Positions 6,027-13,300 of a DNA stretch of 16,234 nt are shown here, piece after piece. The stretch lies in the NCBI GenBank assembly GCA_017425345.1, contig JAFOML010000053.1:1-16234 (forward strand), read 5' to 3'. The position numbers and the translations under genes were made by a program. This DNA is from Eubacterium sp. GTDB lineage: Bacteria; Bacillota_A; Clostridia; Peptostreptococcales; Anaerovoracaceae. The notes below the pieces were generated by a model. The model saw only the letters and a list, made by a program, of their open reading frames with translations, did not search any database and was not told the origin of the DNA. Numbering within the stretch: position 1 is the stretch's first letter; the number at the start of each line of letters is the position of its first letter.

Positions 6027-8410
6027 TTTCCAACCTGCCCTGTCAGTGCTTCCGCGAGCGCGTCATCCACCTTGCTGAGGAAGACGAACTCCATTTCTTT
6101 CTTGACGGAAGCCGGTATATCTTCCAGATCACGCTCGTTCTCCTTCGGAAGAAGGACCTTGCGGATTCCTGCGCGGTGCGCGGCAAGGACCTTTTCCCGG
6201 ATTCCGCCTACCGGCAGAACCTTTCCGGTCAGCGTGACCTCTCCTGTCATTGCCACTTCCCTGTGTACCGGGATTCCGGTCAGCGCGGACAGCAGCGCGG
6301 TTGTCATCGTCACGCCGGCAGAAGGTCCGTCCTTTGGAACGGCTCCTTCCGGGACATGGAGATGGACGTCGTATTTTTTGTAAAAATCCTCTTCGATCTT
6401 ATACTCAGACGCATGCGCGCGTATATACCCGATGCCGATCTTAGCGGACTCCTGCATCACATCGCCAAGCTGGCCGGTAAGGCTGAGCTTGCCGGTACCG
6501 GGCAGGATCGCCGTCTCGATCTGCAGGGTATCTCCGCCGACTGCCGTCCAAGCAAGTCCGGTCGTCACGCCAATGCGGTCTTCCCCGTCCACAAGATCAT
6601 AGTGGAACCGGTGTCTTCCAAGGTATTTGGTAAGATTGCGCGGTGTGATCGAATACTTGCTGTGCTTATGGGTCAGGGTTCTGCGCGCGACCTTGCGGCA
6701 GAGGCTCCCGATCTCCCGCTCCAGATTACGTACGCCGGACTCTCTGGTGTAGTAATTGACCAGATCATGCAGCGCGCGCTCGGAGATGTTCACGTTCTCC
6801 TTCTTCAAGCCGTTTTCCTTGATCTGCTTCGGCACCAGATAGCGCTGCGCGATCTTGACCTTCTCCTCTTCCGTGTAGCCCGGGACCTCGATGATCTCCA
6901 TGCGGTCCAGCAGCGGACGGGGGATCGTATCCTCCGTGTTCGCCGTGGTGATGAACATCACCTTGGAAAGATCGAACGGCACTTCCAGGAAGTGATCGGT
7001 GAATGTGCTGTTCTGTTCCGGATCCAGTACTTCCAGCAGGGCATCCGCAGGATCTCCCTTAAAGTCCGCGCCGATCTTATCGACCTCGTCAAACAGGAAG
7101 AGCGGGTTGTTGGTTCCCGCGTCCTTAATGCCGTTGATGACGCGGCCCGGGATCGCGCCGATGTAGGTTCTGCGGTGACCGCGGATCTCGGCCTCATCCC
7201 GGACGCCGCCGAGCGACATGCGGATGAACTCGCGGTTCGTTGCTCTTGCGATCGATCTCGCGATGGACGTCTTACCGACACCCGGAGGCCCTACCAGACA
7301 GAGGATTGGTCCACGGATCGCGCGGGTCAGATGCACGACTGCCAGATACTCCAGCACGCGTTCTTTGACCTTCTTCATTCCATAGTGGTCCTCTTCCAGG
7401 ATCTTCTCCGCTTTTTTCAGATTGATGTTCAGCTTGGACGACTTATTCCAGGGCAGATCCAGGATCGTCTCCACGTAGTTGCGGATCACAGAGCTCTCCG
7501 CAGAGCTCGGCATCATCCGTTCAAACTTGCGGATCTCCTTACGGACCTTGGTGTCGATCTTCTCATCCAGCTTCAGTTCATCCAGCTTTTTCAGCCACTC
7601 CGTGGCTTCCGTGCTGGCATCCTCCTCGTTTCCGAGTTCTGTCTGGATCGCCTTCATCTTTTCCCGAAGGAAATACTCCTTCTGGTTGTTATCTACGTTT
7701 TCCTTGACCTGCTGCGCCAGATCTCTCTCCAGCACGGCAATGGAATTCTCCTCTGCGATCAGATCGACCAGCGCCTTTAGACGCGCAGACAGCTGCAGCG
7801 CGCCAAGCACCGTCTGCTTTCTCTCGCAGGTGACATTCAGCTCGTTCGCGATCTTATCCACCATCTGGATCGGATTCGTCACAGCAAGTGTACGGTCTAC
7901 GATCTCGTCCGTTACCTGCTGCGTCAGCGATGCGTATTCAACGAATTCCTCTGTGATGATGCGCAGGGACGCCTTATCTTTCAGCGTCAGCGCCTCTTCC
8001 GGCTCTTCTTCGATCCGGCTGATCGCACAGAGAATATAGTTCTCTTCGGAGATCACATCTGCAATGGTCGCGCGGCAGATTCCTTCCACCAGGACGCGGA
8101 CAGCGTCCCCCTGGATCTTCAGCATCTGCTTCACGCGAATAATGGTTCCGACGTCATACATATCCTTGACCGTCGGAAGCAGGATATTCTCATCCATCTG
8201 CGTCGAGACAAACAGCAGCTTGTCTGATGACATGGCGCGTTCCAGCGCGCGGATGGACATTTCCCGGCCGATATCAAAATGAACGACCGTATGTGGAAAG
8301 ATCGTGACGCCTCTGAGCGGAATACAGGGAAGAACCTCCCGGATCTGCTCTTCTGGCTCTTCTGTTACATTCGGCTCTGTATCTATCAAAGTCTTCTTAT
8401 CTTCCTTCAT
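6020..8410 (-). CDS. lon: ATP-dependent Lon protease (LonA type)
   Basis: From the ATG at 8410 this is a 796-residue LonA protease, which unfolds and degrades damaged or regulatory proteins in the cytoplasm. The N-terminal LON substrate-binding domain begins near 26 (VLPCIPLRG) and runs to about 230, followed by a coiled-coil region (about 230-300). The AAA+ domain carries Walker A GPPGVGKT (374-381) and Walker B LFLFDE (437-442). The proteolytic domain has Ser697 in DGPSAG and Lys740 in GIREK. AAGGAG lies 5 bases before 8410. An ATG at 8470 overlapping the clpX stop would add 20 residues not typical of Lon and lacks a good site. The gene follows clpX by 59 bases, containing a small hairpin, and overlaps engB. 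Confidence 0.97.
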   Translation of the reverse strand: MKEDKKTLIDTEPNVTEEPEEQIREVLPCIPLRGVTIFPHTVVHFDIGREMSIRALERAMSSDKLLFVSTQMDENILLPTVKDMYDVGTIIRVKQMLKIQGDAVRVLVEGICRATIADVISEENYILCAISRIEEEPEEALTLKDKASLRIITEEFVEYASLTQQVTDEIVDRTLAVTNPIQMVDKIANELNVTCERKQTVLGALQLSARLKALVDLIAEENSIAVLERDLAQQVKENVDNNQKEYFLREKMKAIQTELGNEEDASTEATEWLKKLDELKLDEKIDTKVRKEIRKFERMMPSSAESSVIRNYVETILDLPWNKSSKLNINLKKAEKILEEDHYGMKKVKERVLEYLAVVHLTRAIRGPILCLVGPPGVGKTSIARSIARATNREFIRMSLGGVRDEAEIRGHRRTYIGAIPGRVINGIKDAGTNNPLFLFDEVDKIGADFKGDPADALLEVLDPEQNSTFTDHFLEVPFDLSKVMFITTANTEDTIPRPLLDRMEIIEVPGYTEEEKVKIAQRYLVPKQIKENGLKKENVNISERALHDLVNYYTRESGVRNLEREIGSLCRKVARRTLTHKHSKYSITPRNLTKYLGRHRFHYDLVDGEDRIGVTTGLAWTAVGGDTLQIETAILPGTGKLSLTGQLGDVMQESAKIGIGYIRAHASEYKIEEDFYKKYDVHLHVPEGAVPKDGPSAGVTMTTALLSALTGIPVHREVAMTGEVTLTGKVLPVGGIREKVLAAHRAGIRKVLLPKENERDLEDIPASVKKEMEFVFLSKVDDALAEALTGQVGKC

Positions 8411-8415
8411 CTGTT

Positions 8416-8421
8416 CTCCTT
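8416..8421 (-). promoter_or_regulatory. Ribosome-binding site that decides the lon start
   Basis: AAGGAG stands 5 bases before the ATG at 8410. No similar site serves the upstream in-frame ATG at 8470. Confidence 0.8.
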
Positions 8422-8446
8422 CGTGAGGATGATTCGATATAGAACA

Positions 8447-8464
8447 GGGCGACCGCAGCCGCCC
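8447..8464 (-). other. Hairpin between clpX and lon with UNCG-type loop
   Basis: On the minus strand GGGCGGC and GTCGCCC form a 7-bp stem (one G-U pair) closed by the loop TGCG, which as RNA is C(UGCG)G, an UNCG-type tetraloop. It lies 6 bases after the clpX stop and is not followed by a T-run, so it is not a standard terminator. It may mark an RNA processing or stability point between the two genes, or be incidental. Confidence 0.5.
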
Positions 8465-8469
8465 ATTCA

Positions 8470-9762
8470 TTATGAAGCATCCGCCTCATTCAGTTTCTTT
8501 TCTTCCTCGCCTCTGCGAATCAGCACAGGCTCCTTGTGTTCCCGGATCGTCTCACCGGTGATGATGCATTTCTCCACATCGGTGCGGGACGGGATCTCAA
8601 ACATGACATCCGTCATCGTCTTCTCGAAGATGCTGCGGAGTCCTCTGGCGCCGGTCTTTCTCTCCAGCGCGCGGTGCGCGATCTCTTCGATCGCATCGTC
8701 TTCAATAACGAGCTCTACGCCATCCATCTCAAACAGCTTCTGATACTGTTTGACCAGAGCGTTTTTCGGCTCCTTCATAATCTGGATCAGAGCTTCCTCA
8801 CTCAGCTCCTCCAGTGTTACGATCACCGGAAGTCTGCCGATAAACTCGGGGATCAGACCGAACTTCAGAAGGTCTTCCGGCTGGATCTTCTTGAGCAGAT
8901 CCTCCTCTTCCACCTTGCTGAGCTCCACATCCGAATTGAAGCCGATCACCTTGCTGCCGAGACGTCTCTGCACGATCTTATCCAGACCGTCAAACGCTCC
9001 GCCGCAGATGAACAGGATATTGGTGGTATCGATCTGGATGAACTCCTGATGCGGGTGTTTCCGTCCGCCCTGAGGCGGCACGTTCGCCACAGTACCCTCC
9101 AGGATCTTCAGCAGCGCCTGCTGTACGCCTTCACCGCTGACGTCTCTGGTGATCGAAGGATTCTCACTTCTGCGGGAAATCTTATCGATCTCATCCACAT
9201 AGATGATGCCACGCTGCGCTCTCTCCACATCATAGTCGGCCGCCTGCAGCAGTCTGAGCAGGATGTTCTCTACATCCTCACCGACATAACCGGCCTCTGT
9301 CAGAGCAGTGGCATCTGCGATCGCAAACGGCACGCGCAGCATCTTGGCCAGCGTCTGTGCGAGCAGCGTCTTGCCGGATCCGGTAGGACCGATCATCACG
9401 ATATTACTCTTCTGCAGTTCGACACTGTCTCCTGCGGCCTTGTTCAGGCCGTTGATTCTCTTATAGTGATTGTAGACTGCAACGGCGAGTGCCTTCTTGG
9501 CGCTGTCCTGTCCGATAACGTAGTCTGAGAGGATATCATAGATCTCCATGGGCTTCTTCAGACGATACCCCCTGGATTCCTGCTGATCCTCGTAACTGTC
9601 ATTGGTCTGCGCTGCTGCGTCACGGATGATATCTGCGCACATTTCCACGCATTCATCGCAGATGAACACATCAGGTCCGGCGATCAGTCGTCTGACCTGG
9701 CTCTGCGGCTTGCCGCAGAAGGAACACCGTAATTCTCCACCTGGTTTATGTCTGTCTGCCAT
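8470..9762 (-). CDS. clpX: ATP-dependent Clp protease ATP-binding subunit ClpX
   Basis: This 430-residue AAA+ unfoldase feeds tagged or regulatory substrates to ClpP. The N-terminal zinc-binding domain has Cys13, Cys16, Cys35 and Cys38. Walker A is GPTGSGKT (125-132), the pore loop GYVG (158-161) and Walker B IIYVDE (186-191). The IGF tripeptide (273-275) is the loop that docks into ClpP. Sensor II is seen in KTGARGLRS towards the C terminus. The gene starts at ATG 9762, and its ribosome-binding sequence AGGGG overlaps the clpP stop codon, giving a 12-base gap. This fits production of both partners from one message. Confidence 0.98.
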   Translation of the reverse strand: MADRHKPGGELRCSFCGKPQSQVRRLIAGPDVFICDECVEMCADIIRDAAAQTNDSYEDQQESRGYRLKKPMEIYDILSDYVIGQDSAKKALAVAVYNHYKRINGLNKAAGDSVELQKSNIVMIGPTGSGKTLLAQTLAKMLRVPFAIADATALTEAGYVGEDVENILLRLLQAADYDVERAQRGIIYVDEIDKISRRSENPSITRDVSGEGVQQALLKILEGTVANVPPQGGRKHPHQEFIQIDTTNILFICGGAFDGLDKIVQRRLGSKVIGFNSDVELSKVEEEDLLKKIQPEDLLKFGLIPEFIGRLPVIVTLEELSEEALIQIMKEPKNALVKQYQKLFEMDGVELVIEDDAIEEIAHRALERKTGARGLRSIFEKTMTDVMFEIPSRTDVEKCIITGETIREHKEPVLIRRGEEEKKLNEADAS

Positions 9763-9774
9763 TCCTTACATCCC

Positions 9775-10356
9775 CTATCTGGAAGTGATTACCTTATCGA
9801 TGAGGCCGTATTTCATAGCCTCCTCTGCTCCCATAAAATTATCCCTGTCTGTATCTCTCACGATCGTTTCCAGATCCTGTCCGGTATTCTGACTCAGGAT
9901 CCGGTTCAGCTTATCCTTGGTCTTCATCATCCAGGCAGCCTGAATCTCGATATCCGACGCCTGCCCCTGTGCGCCTCCGAGCGGCTGATGGATCATGATC
10001 TCCGAATTCGGCAGCGCATAGCGCTTGCCCTTGGCTCCGGATGAGAGCAGGAATGCTCCCATGCTGGCGGCAAGACCCATGCAGATCGTGGAAACATCAG
10101 GCTTGATATAGTTCATGGTATCATAGATCGCCATGCCGGCTGTTACAGAACCGCCCGGGCTGTTGATATATAGACTGATATCCTTATCCGGATCCTCTGC
10201 TTCCAGAAACAGCAGCTCGGCCGTGACAACACTGGCAAGCGTGTCTGTGATCTCCTCACCGAGGATAATGATCCTGTCTTTTAAAAGTCTGGAATAAATA
10301 TCGTACGAGCGTTCTCCCATGCCCGTCTGTTCAACAACATACGGAATCAACGGCAT
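9775..10356 (-). CDS. clpP: ATP-dependent Clp protease proteolytic subunit ClpP
   Basis: The 193-residue serine protease forms the double-heptamer chamber that works with ClpX. The catalytic triad is visible: Ser98 in AASMGA, His123 in MIHQPLGG and Asp172 in RDTDRDN. The oxyanion motif SPGGSV is at 66-71. Length and N-terminal start ([11 protein letters not shown]) agree with bacterial ClpP and with a short propeptide. AGGGGG lies 6 bases before the ATG at 10356. It starts 31 bases after tig and precedes clpX, the usual tig-clpP-clpX order. I saw no CtsR-type GGTCAAA repeats in front of it, so heat control by CtsR is not supported here. Confidence 0.98.
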   Translation of the reverse strand: MPLIPYVVEQTGMGERSYDIYSRLLKDRIIILGEEITDTLASVVTAELLFLEAEDPDKDISLYINSPGGSVTAGMAIYDTMNYIKPDVSTICMGLAASMGAFLLSSGAKGKRYALPNSEIMIHQPLGGAQGQASDIEIQAAWMMKTKDKLNRILSQNTGQDLETIVRDTDRDNFMGAEEAMKYGLIDKVITSR

Positions 10357-10387
10357 AGCGATCCCCCTTTTCTCTTATGATTCTGAT

Positions 10388-11752
10388 TTACTCTTCTGCC
10401 GGTGCTTCTTCTGCCGGAGCTTCTTCCGGAGTGACTTCCTCGATCTTCGCTTCCGGATCCTTCGGCGCAACCTTAGTGACAGAAGCCATGTCATACAGCT
10501 TGTCGATGACCTTCTTTACAACGATGTCCTTCTTCAGGAAGCTCAGGCTGTCGCCCATGATGTCCTTCAGCTTCTCTACTTCCAGTTTGTACATCTCTGC
10601 CATGGAAGCCAGTTCCTTCTCGACATCTTCCTCCGTTGCCTCGATCTTCTCCGCATCCGCGATGGAACGCAGCACGATTCTGGTACCGACTCTCTTCTCA
10701 GCATCCTCACGGATATCCTCACGGAACTGCTCCAGAGTCTTTCCGGTGAACTGGCAGTACTGCTGCAGGGACAGTCCCTGATACTGCAGCTGCTGATCCA
10801 TCTCCTGCGCGATCTGATCGATCTCCGCATTGACCATGGAAGCAGGTACTTCCGGCTTATTCTCCTCGTATACCTTCTCTACGACCTTATCCTTAGCGTC
10901 GTTCAGGTACTGCTCGTCAGCGGTCTTCTGCTGCTTGCTCTTGATGTCTGCCTTCAGCTCGTCCAGTGTGTCAAACTCACTGACGTCCATTGCGAACTCA
11001 TCGTCCAGCTCCGGCAGCTCTTCTGCCTTGACCTCGTGCACGGTGCAGTGGAAGACAGCTTCCTTACCCGCGAGATTCTCTGCGTGGTAATCTTCCGGGA
11101 AGGTTACGTTGACATCTCTCTGCTCGCCGCTTACTGCGCCGATCAGCTGCTCTTCAAATCCCGGGATGAAGGAACCGGAACCGATCTTCAGTTCCTGTCT
11201 CTCTGCAGTGCCGCCCTCAAACTGCTCGTCTCCGACGAATCCTGCGTAGTCCAGCAGAACGGTATCCCCGTCTTCTACCGGGCGGTCAACGACGACCATT
11301 CTCGCGTTTCTTTTCTGCATGGACTCGATCTCATGACCGACTTCCTCATCCGTGACTTCTCTCTCGACCTGCTCGACTTCAACACCCTGATAGTCCTTGA
11401 CCTCTACGATCGGGAACAGGGAAACGGTGCAGGTCATGACGAGCGGCTTGCCCTTTCCGATCTCATCGAAATCGACAGCAGCCTGATCGATCACTTCCAG
11501 GTCCAGCTCATCGAGAGCCTTTCCATAGTTCTCTGCATACATATTATTGATCGCATCTTCGAAGAACACACCTTCACCATAGTGCTTTTCAATGATGCTT
11601 CTCGGCGCCTTGCCTTTTCTGAAGCCGTTGATGGCAAATCTATTGCGGTTCTTGCGATAGACCTGATTGACTGCCGCGTCAAACTCCTCTGCGGTGAATT
11701 CCATGGTCAGCTTCGCTGTGTTGTTTTCCTTAGAGACAAGTGTCGTTTTCAT
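10388..11752 (-). CDS. tig: Trigger factor, ribosome-associated chaperone and prolyl isomerase
   Basis: This 454-residue chaperone binds at the ribosomal exit tunnel and folds nascent chains. The N-terminal domain has the ribosome-docking signature GFRKGKAP (43-50). The FKBP-type isomerase domain covers about 155-245 (GDTVLLDYAGF, then IPGFEEQLIGA and VTFPEDY). The helical C-terminal chaperone domain runs to about 430. The final residues are an acidic Pro-Ala-Glu tail encoded by a 15-base tandem repeat, which lies outside the conserved fold. AGGAGG is 11 bases before the ATG at 11752. It has its own likely promoter at 11831-11859 with an upstream palindrome, and begins the clpP-clpX-lon series. 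Confidence 0.97.
   Translation of the reverse strand: MKTTLVSKENNTAKLTMEFTAEEFDAAVNQVYRKNRNRFAINGFRKGKAPRSIIEKHYGEGVFFEDAINNMYAENYGKALDELDLEVIDQAAVDFDEIGKGKPLVMTCTVSLFPIVEVKDYQGVEVEQVEREVTDEEVGHEIESMQKRNARMVVVDRPVEDGDTVLLDYAGFVGDEQFEGGTAERQELKIGSGSFIPGFEEQLIGAVSGEQRDVNVTFPEDYHAENLAGKEAVFHCTVHEVKAEELPELDDEFAMDVSEFDTLDELKADIKSKQQKTADEQYLNDAKDKVVEKVYEENKPEVPASMVNAEIDQIAQEMDQQLQYQGLSLQQYCQFTGKTLEQFREDIREDAEKRVGTRIVLRSIADAEKIEATEEDVEKELASMAEMYKLEVEKLKDIMGDSLSFLKKDIVVKKVIDKLYDMASVTKVAPKDPEAKIEEVTPEEAPAEEAPAEE
10397..10426 (-). repeat. 15-base tandem repeat encoding the trigger factor tail
   Basis: Two adjacent 15-base units of the form GAAGAAGCWCCGGCA differ at one position and encode EEAPA EEAPA near the tig stop codon. 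Such repeats can change number by slippage and would lengthen or shorten the acidic tail without a frameshift. Confidence 0.85.
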
Positions 11753-11830
11753 TTCTTGTATTTCCTCCTAACAATTATGTTCACGTTCCTCTCTGCAGAA
11801 CTATTGATGACAAATCTACAGAATCACATT

Positions 11831-11859
11831 ATTATACACTCAAAAACACCTAAAGTAAA
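11831..11859 (-). promoter_or_regulatory. SigA-type promoter of tig
   Basis: The minus strand reads TTTACT (11859-11854), a 17-base spacer and a perfect TATAAT (11836-11831). Transcription would start near 11824, giving a leader of about 70 bases before tig. The AT-rich setting and position support it. Confidence 0.7.
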
Positions 11860-11860
11860 C

Positions 11861-11894
11861 ATGGTGAGACGTAAATTTATTTACATTTCACCAT
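11861..11894. promoter_or_regulatory. 34-bp near-palindrome abutting the tig promoter
   Basis: On the minus strand the arms ATGGTGAAATGTAAAT and ATTTACGTCTCACCAT are separated by AA and are complementary except for one A-C mismatch and one wobble. The site ends one base before the -35 box of tig and lies 32 bases after the stop of the CYTH gene. It could be an operator for a dimeric repressor or activator, or a hairpin ending the CYTH transcript; only a weak T-rich stretch follows. It does not match the CIRCE or CtsR sites known to me. Confidence 0.65.
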
Positions 11895-11926
11895 ATTATC
11901 TCCGGTTTTCCGTTCAAATTATTGTT

Positions 11927-12550
11927 TTATTCCTGAACAAGGGCGTATCCGCGCTCAAATTTGCTTCGATTCTCCGGTTTCAGCCCGTATTTTTCTGAAA
12001 TATAGTCTCCGATTCGGAGAATATCCTCTTCATCGCCGGAAAAAAGTTCGATCTCCAGCTCTAAAAGCGGAAGTGTTTTCCCATTTCCGATGATCTCTCC
12101 CTGGTCAACCGAAAACACACTGATGGAGCGTCCTGTATCCAGGCGCACTTCTCTCCTGTCGAACCGCATGTCCAGAAGCGGCACAAGCTTTTTATTCCCG
12201 GTGATCGTGTTCAGTCTCTCCCACACTTCGCTCTGCTGGAACAGATCCACGGTCGGCTCCTCGATCAGCGATCTGTCACAGACCGGCACATTGATCTCAT
12301 TCCGCCGGTGCATCCCGTTCTCGCTGCTGCCGTCCCACTTGACGGTACAGACATGGTTCTTTCCTTCTCTGCGGATACGATAGGCGATGTGTTCCTGACG
12401 CAGATCCCGGTCCGCCGTATCATAATATACGGCATGCATCGGAATGATCTGCTCCGCTTTCTGATCCCGCGCAGCGCGGATCTTCTCATCTGAGAAAAGC
12501 TGATCCACGATCGCCGGATCGTCAAAGACATATTTCAGTTCGATTTCCAT
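11927..12550 (-). CDS. CYTH-domain (triphosphate tunnel) protein
   Basis: The 207-residue protein starts with the CYTH signature ExExK (Glu2, Glu4, Lys6). It also shows YYDTADRDLRQ (42-52), the basic pair in YRIRREG (57-63), VKWDG (70-74), the acidic pair in LELEIEL (163-169) and a late lysine/arginine group (SKFERG, 196-201). These residues line the tunnel that binds triphosphate groups and metal in this superfamily. Members include thiamine triphosphatase, inorganic tri- or polyphosphatases and class IV adenylate cyclases. Which reaction applies is not decidable from sequence, though a phosphatase is more likely than a cyclase. The start at 12550 places ExExK at the very N terminus; the ribosome-binding site is weak or distant. 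A perfect promoter lies about 85 bases upstream. It precedes tig. Confidence 0.88.
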   Translation of the reverse strand: MEIELKYVFDDPAIVDQLFSDEKIRAARDQKAEQIIPMHAVYYDTADRDLRQEHIAYRIRREGKNHVCTVKWDGSSENGMHRRNEINVPVCDRSLIEEPTVDLFQQSEVWERLNTITGNKKLVPLLDMRFDRREVRLDTGRSISVFSVDQGEIIGNGKTLPLLELEIELFSGDEEDILRIGDYISEKYGLKPENRSKFERGYALVQE

Positions 12551-12582
12551 AGCGACTTCTCTAATTCTCCTTCACTATCTGA

Positions 12583-12602
12583 GGCGGAGCTGAGCTCACG
12601 CC
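12583..12602 (-). other. Hairpin in the leader of the CYTH transcript
   Basis: The minus strand forms GGCG, a bulged T, GAGC, loop TCA, then GCTC and CGCC. This 8-bp stem lies within the roughly 75-base leader downstream of the promoter and 32 bases before the ATG. No T-run follows, so it is not a terminator. It may affect translation or message stability. Confidence 0.5.
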
Positions 12603-12633
12603 CTTTTCTGCCTGTCAGCAGGGTACAGCGTTC

Positions 12634-12662
12634 ATTATACGCTTATTTATCCCATCTGTCAA
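12634..12662 (-). promoter_or_regulatory. Perfect consensus SigA promoter upstream of the CYTH gene
   Basis: The minus strand reads TTGACA (12662-12657), exactly 17 bases, then TATAAT (12639-12634). Every position of both hexamers agrees with consensus. The start point would be near 12627. The -35 box begins 9 bases after the cbiC stop codon. Confidence 0.92.
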
Positions 12663-12671
12663 AATCTACCG

Positions 12672-13292
12672 CTACAGCTGATACTGTATCGCGTTGACGA
12701 TGCACGCCGCAATGTTGCTTCCGCCCTTGCGGCCGCGCGCGACGATGCAGGGGATGCCGGAGTCAATGAGTTCTTCTTTGCTGGCTTCTACGTTTACAAA
12801 GCCTACCGGAACTCCGATCACCGCGACCGGGTCAAGCTTCCCTGCGCGGACGAGTTCCACGATGGAAAAAAGCGCCGTCGGCGCGTTGCCGATCGCGAAG
12901 ATCACAGGACCTTCCAGACGGGACGCCTTTTCCATGCTCATGTAGGAGCGCGTCACTCCGCGCGCCTTTGCTTCCTCCGCCACATCCGGATCGCTGATAT
13001 AGCAGCAAACTTCACCGCCATACCCTTCGATCCGCTTTTTATTGATGCCGGAACGCGCCATCTGCGTGTCTGTGACGATCGTAGCGCCTGCGAGGATCGC
13101 CTCTTTGATCCGGTCTACGACACCCTCAGAAAAGTACATGCTGTCCGCATAATCAAAATCCGCAGACGTATGAATGCACCTCTTGATGATAAGCTCATAT
13201 CTGGGGTCCAGCTGTCGATCGCCGAGGATCTCCTGGATGATCTGAAAGCTTCTGGCCTCAATCTGTTCCGGTTTGATATTTTCGATCTTCAT
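12672..13292 (-). CDS. cbiC: Precorrin-8X / cobalt-precorrin-8 methylmutase
   Basis: This 206-residue enzyme moves the methyl group from C-11 to C-12 of the corrin ring, giving (hydrogeno- or cob-)yrinic acid. The catalytic histidine is His41 in RCIHTSADFDY. Other conserved blocks are TDTQMARSGI (74-83), IGNAPTAL (134-141), GVPVGFVNVEASKE (160-173) and RGRKGGSNIA (186-195). The length is normal for CbiC/CobH. GGAGGT lies shortly before the ATG at 13292, and the gap from cobQ is 8 bases. Its neighbours suggest cobalamin synthesis; I prefer the anaerobic name because the organism looks like a clostridium, but sequence alone does not settle the route. It is the last gene of the operon, and I saw no terminator between it and the next promoter. 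Confidence 0.95.
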   Translation of the reverse strand: MKIENIKPEQIEARSFQIIQEILGDRQLDPRYELIIKRCIHTSADFDYADSMYFSEGVVDRIKEAILAGATIVTDTQMARSGINKKRIEGYGGEVCCYISDPDVAEEAKARGVTRSYMSMEKASRLEGPVIFAIGNAPTALFSIVELVRAGKLDPVAVIGVPVGFVNVEASKEELIDSGIPCIVARGRKGGSNIAACIVNAIQYQL

Positions 13293-13300
13293 ATGACCTC

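Noticed and set aside
6176..7780. Plus-strand open frame of over 530 codons
   Set aside because: It lies antisense within lon, a fully intact gene, and the product has no family signature.
8411..8470. Longer lon from ATG 8470
   Set aside because: The added 20 residues are atypical of Lon, the codons cover the hairpin, and no good ribosome-binding site precedes it.
8536..9528. Plus-strand open frame of 330 codons
   Set aside because: It is the mirror of clpX and shows no domain signature.
10357..10387. CtsR or CIRCE heat-shock operator before clpP
   Set aside because: Neither GGTCAAA repeats nor the CIRCE arms TTAGCACTC/GAGTGCTAA were seen here or before tig.
11895..11926. Terminator of the CYTH gene from the short CGG/CCG hairpin
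   Set aside because: The stem has only three to four pairs and no T-run follows.
10319..11998. Plus-strand open frame of over 550 codons
   Set aside because: It covers tig and both its flanks antisense and has no motif; it reflects the codon bias of tig.
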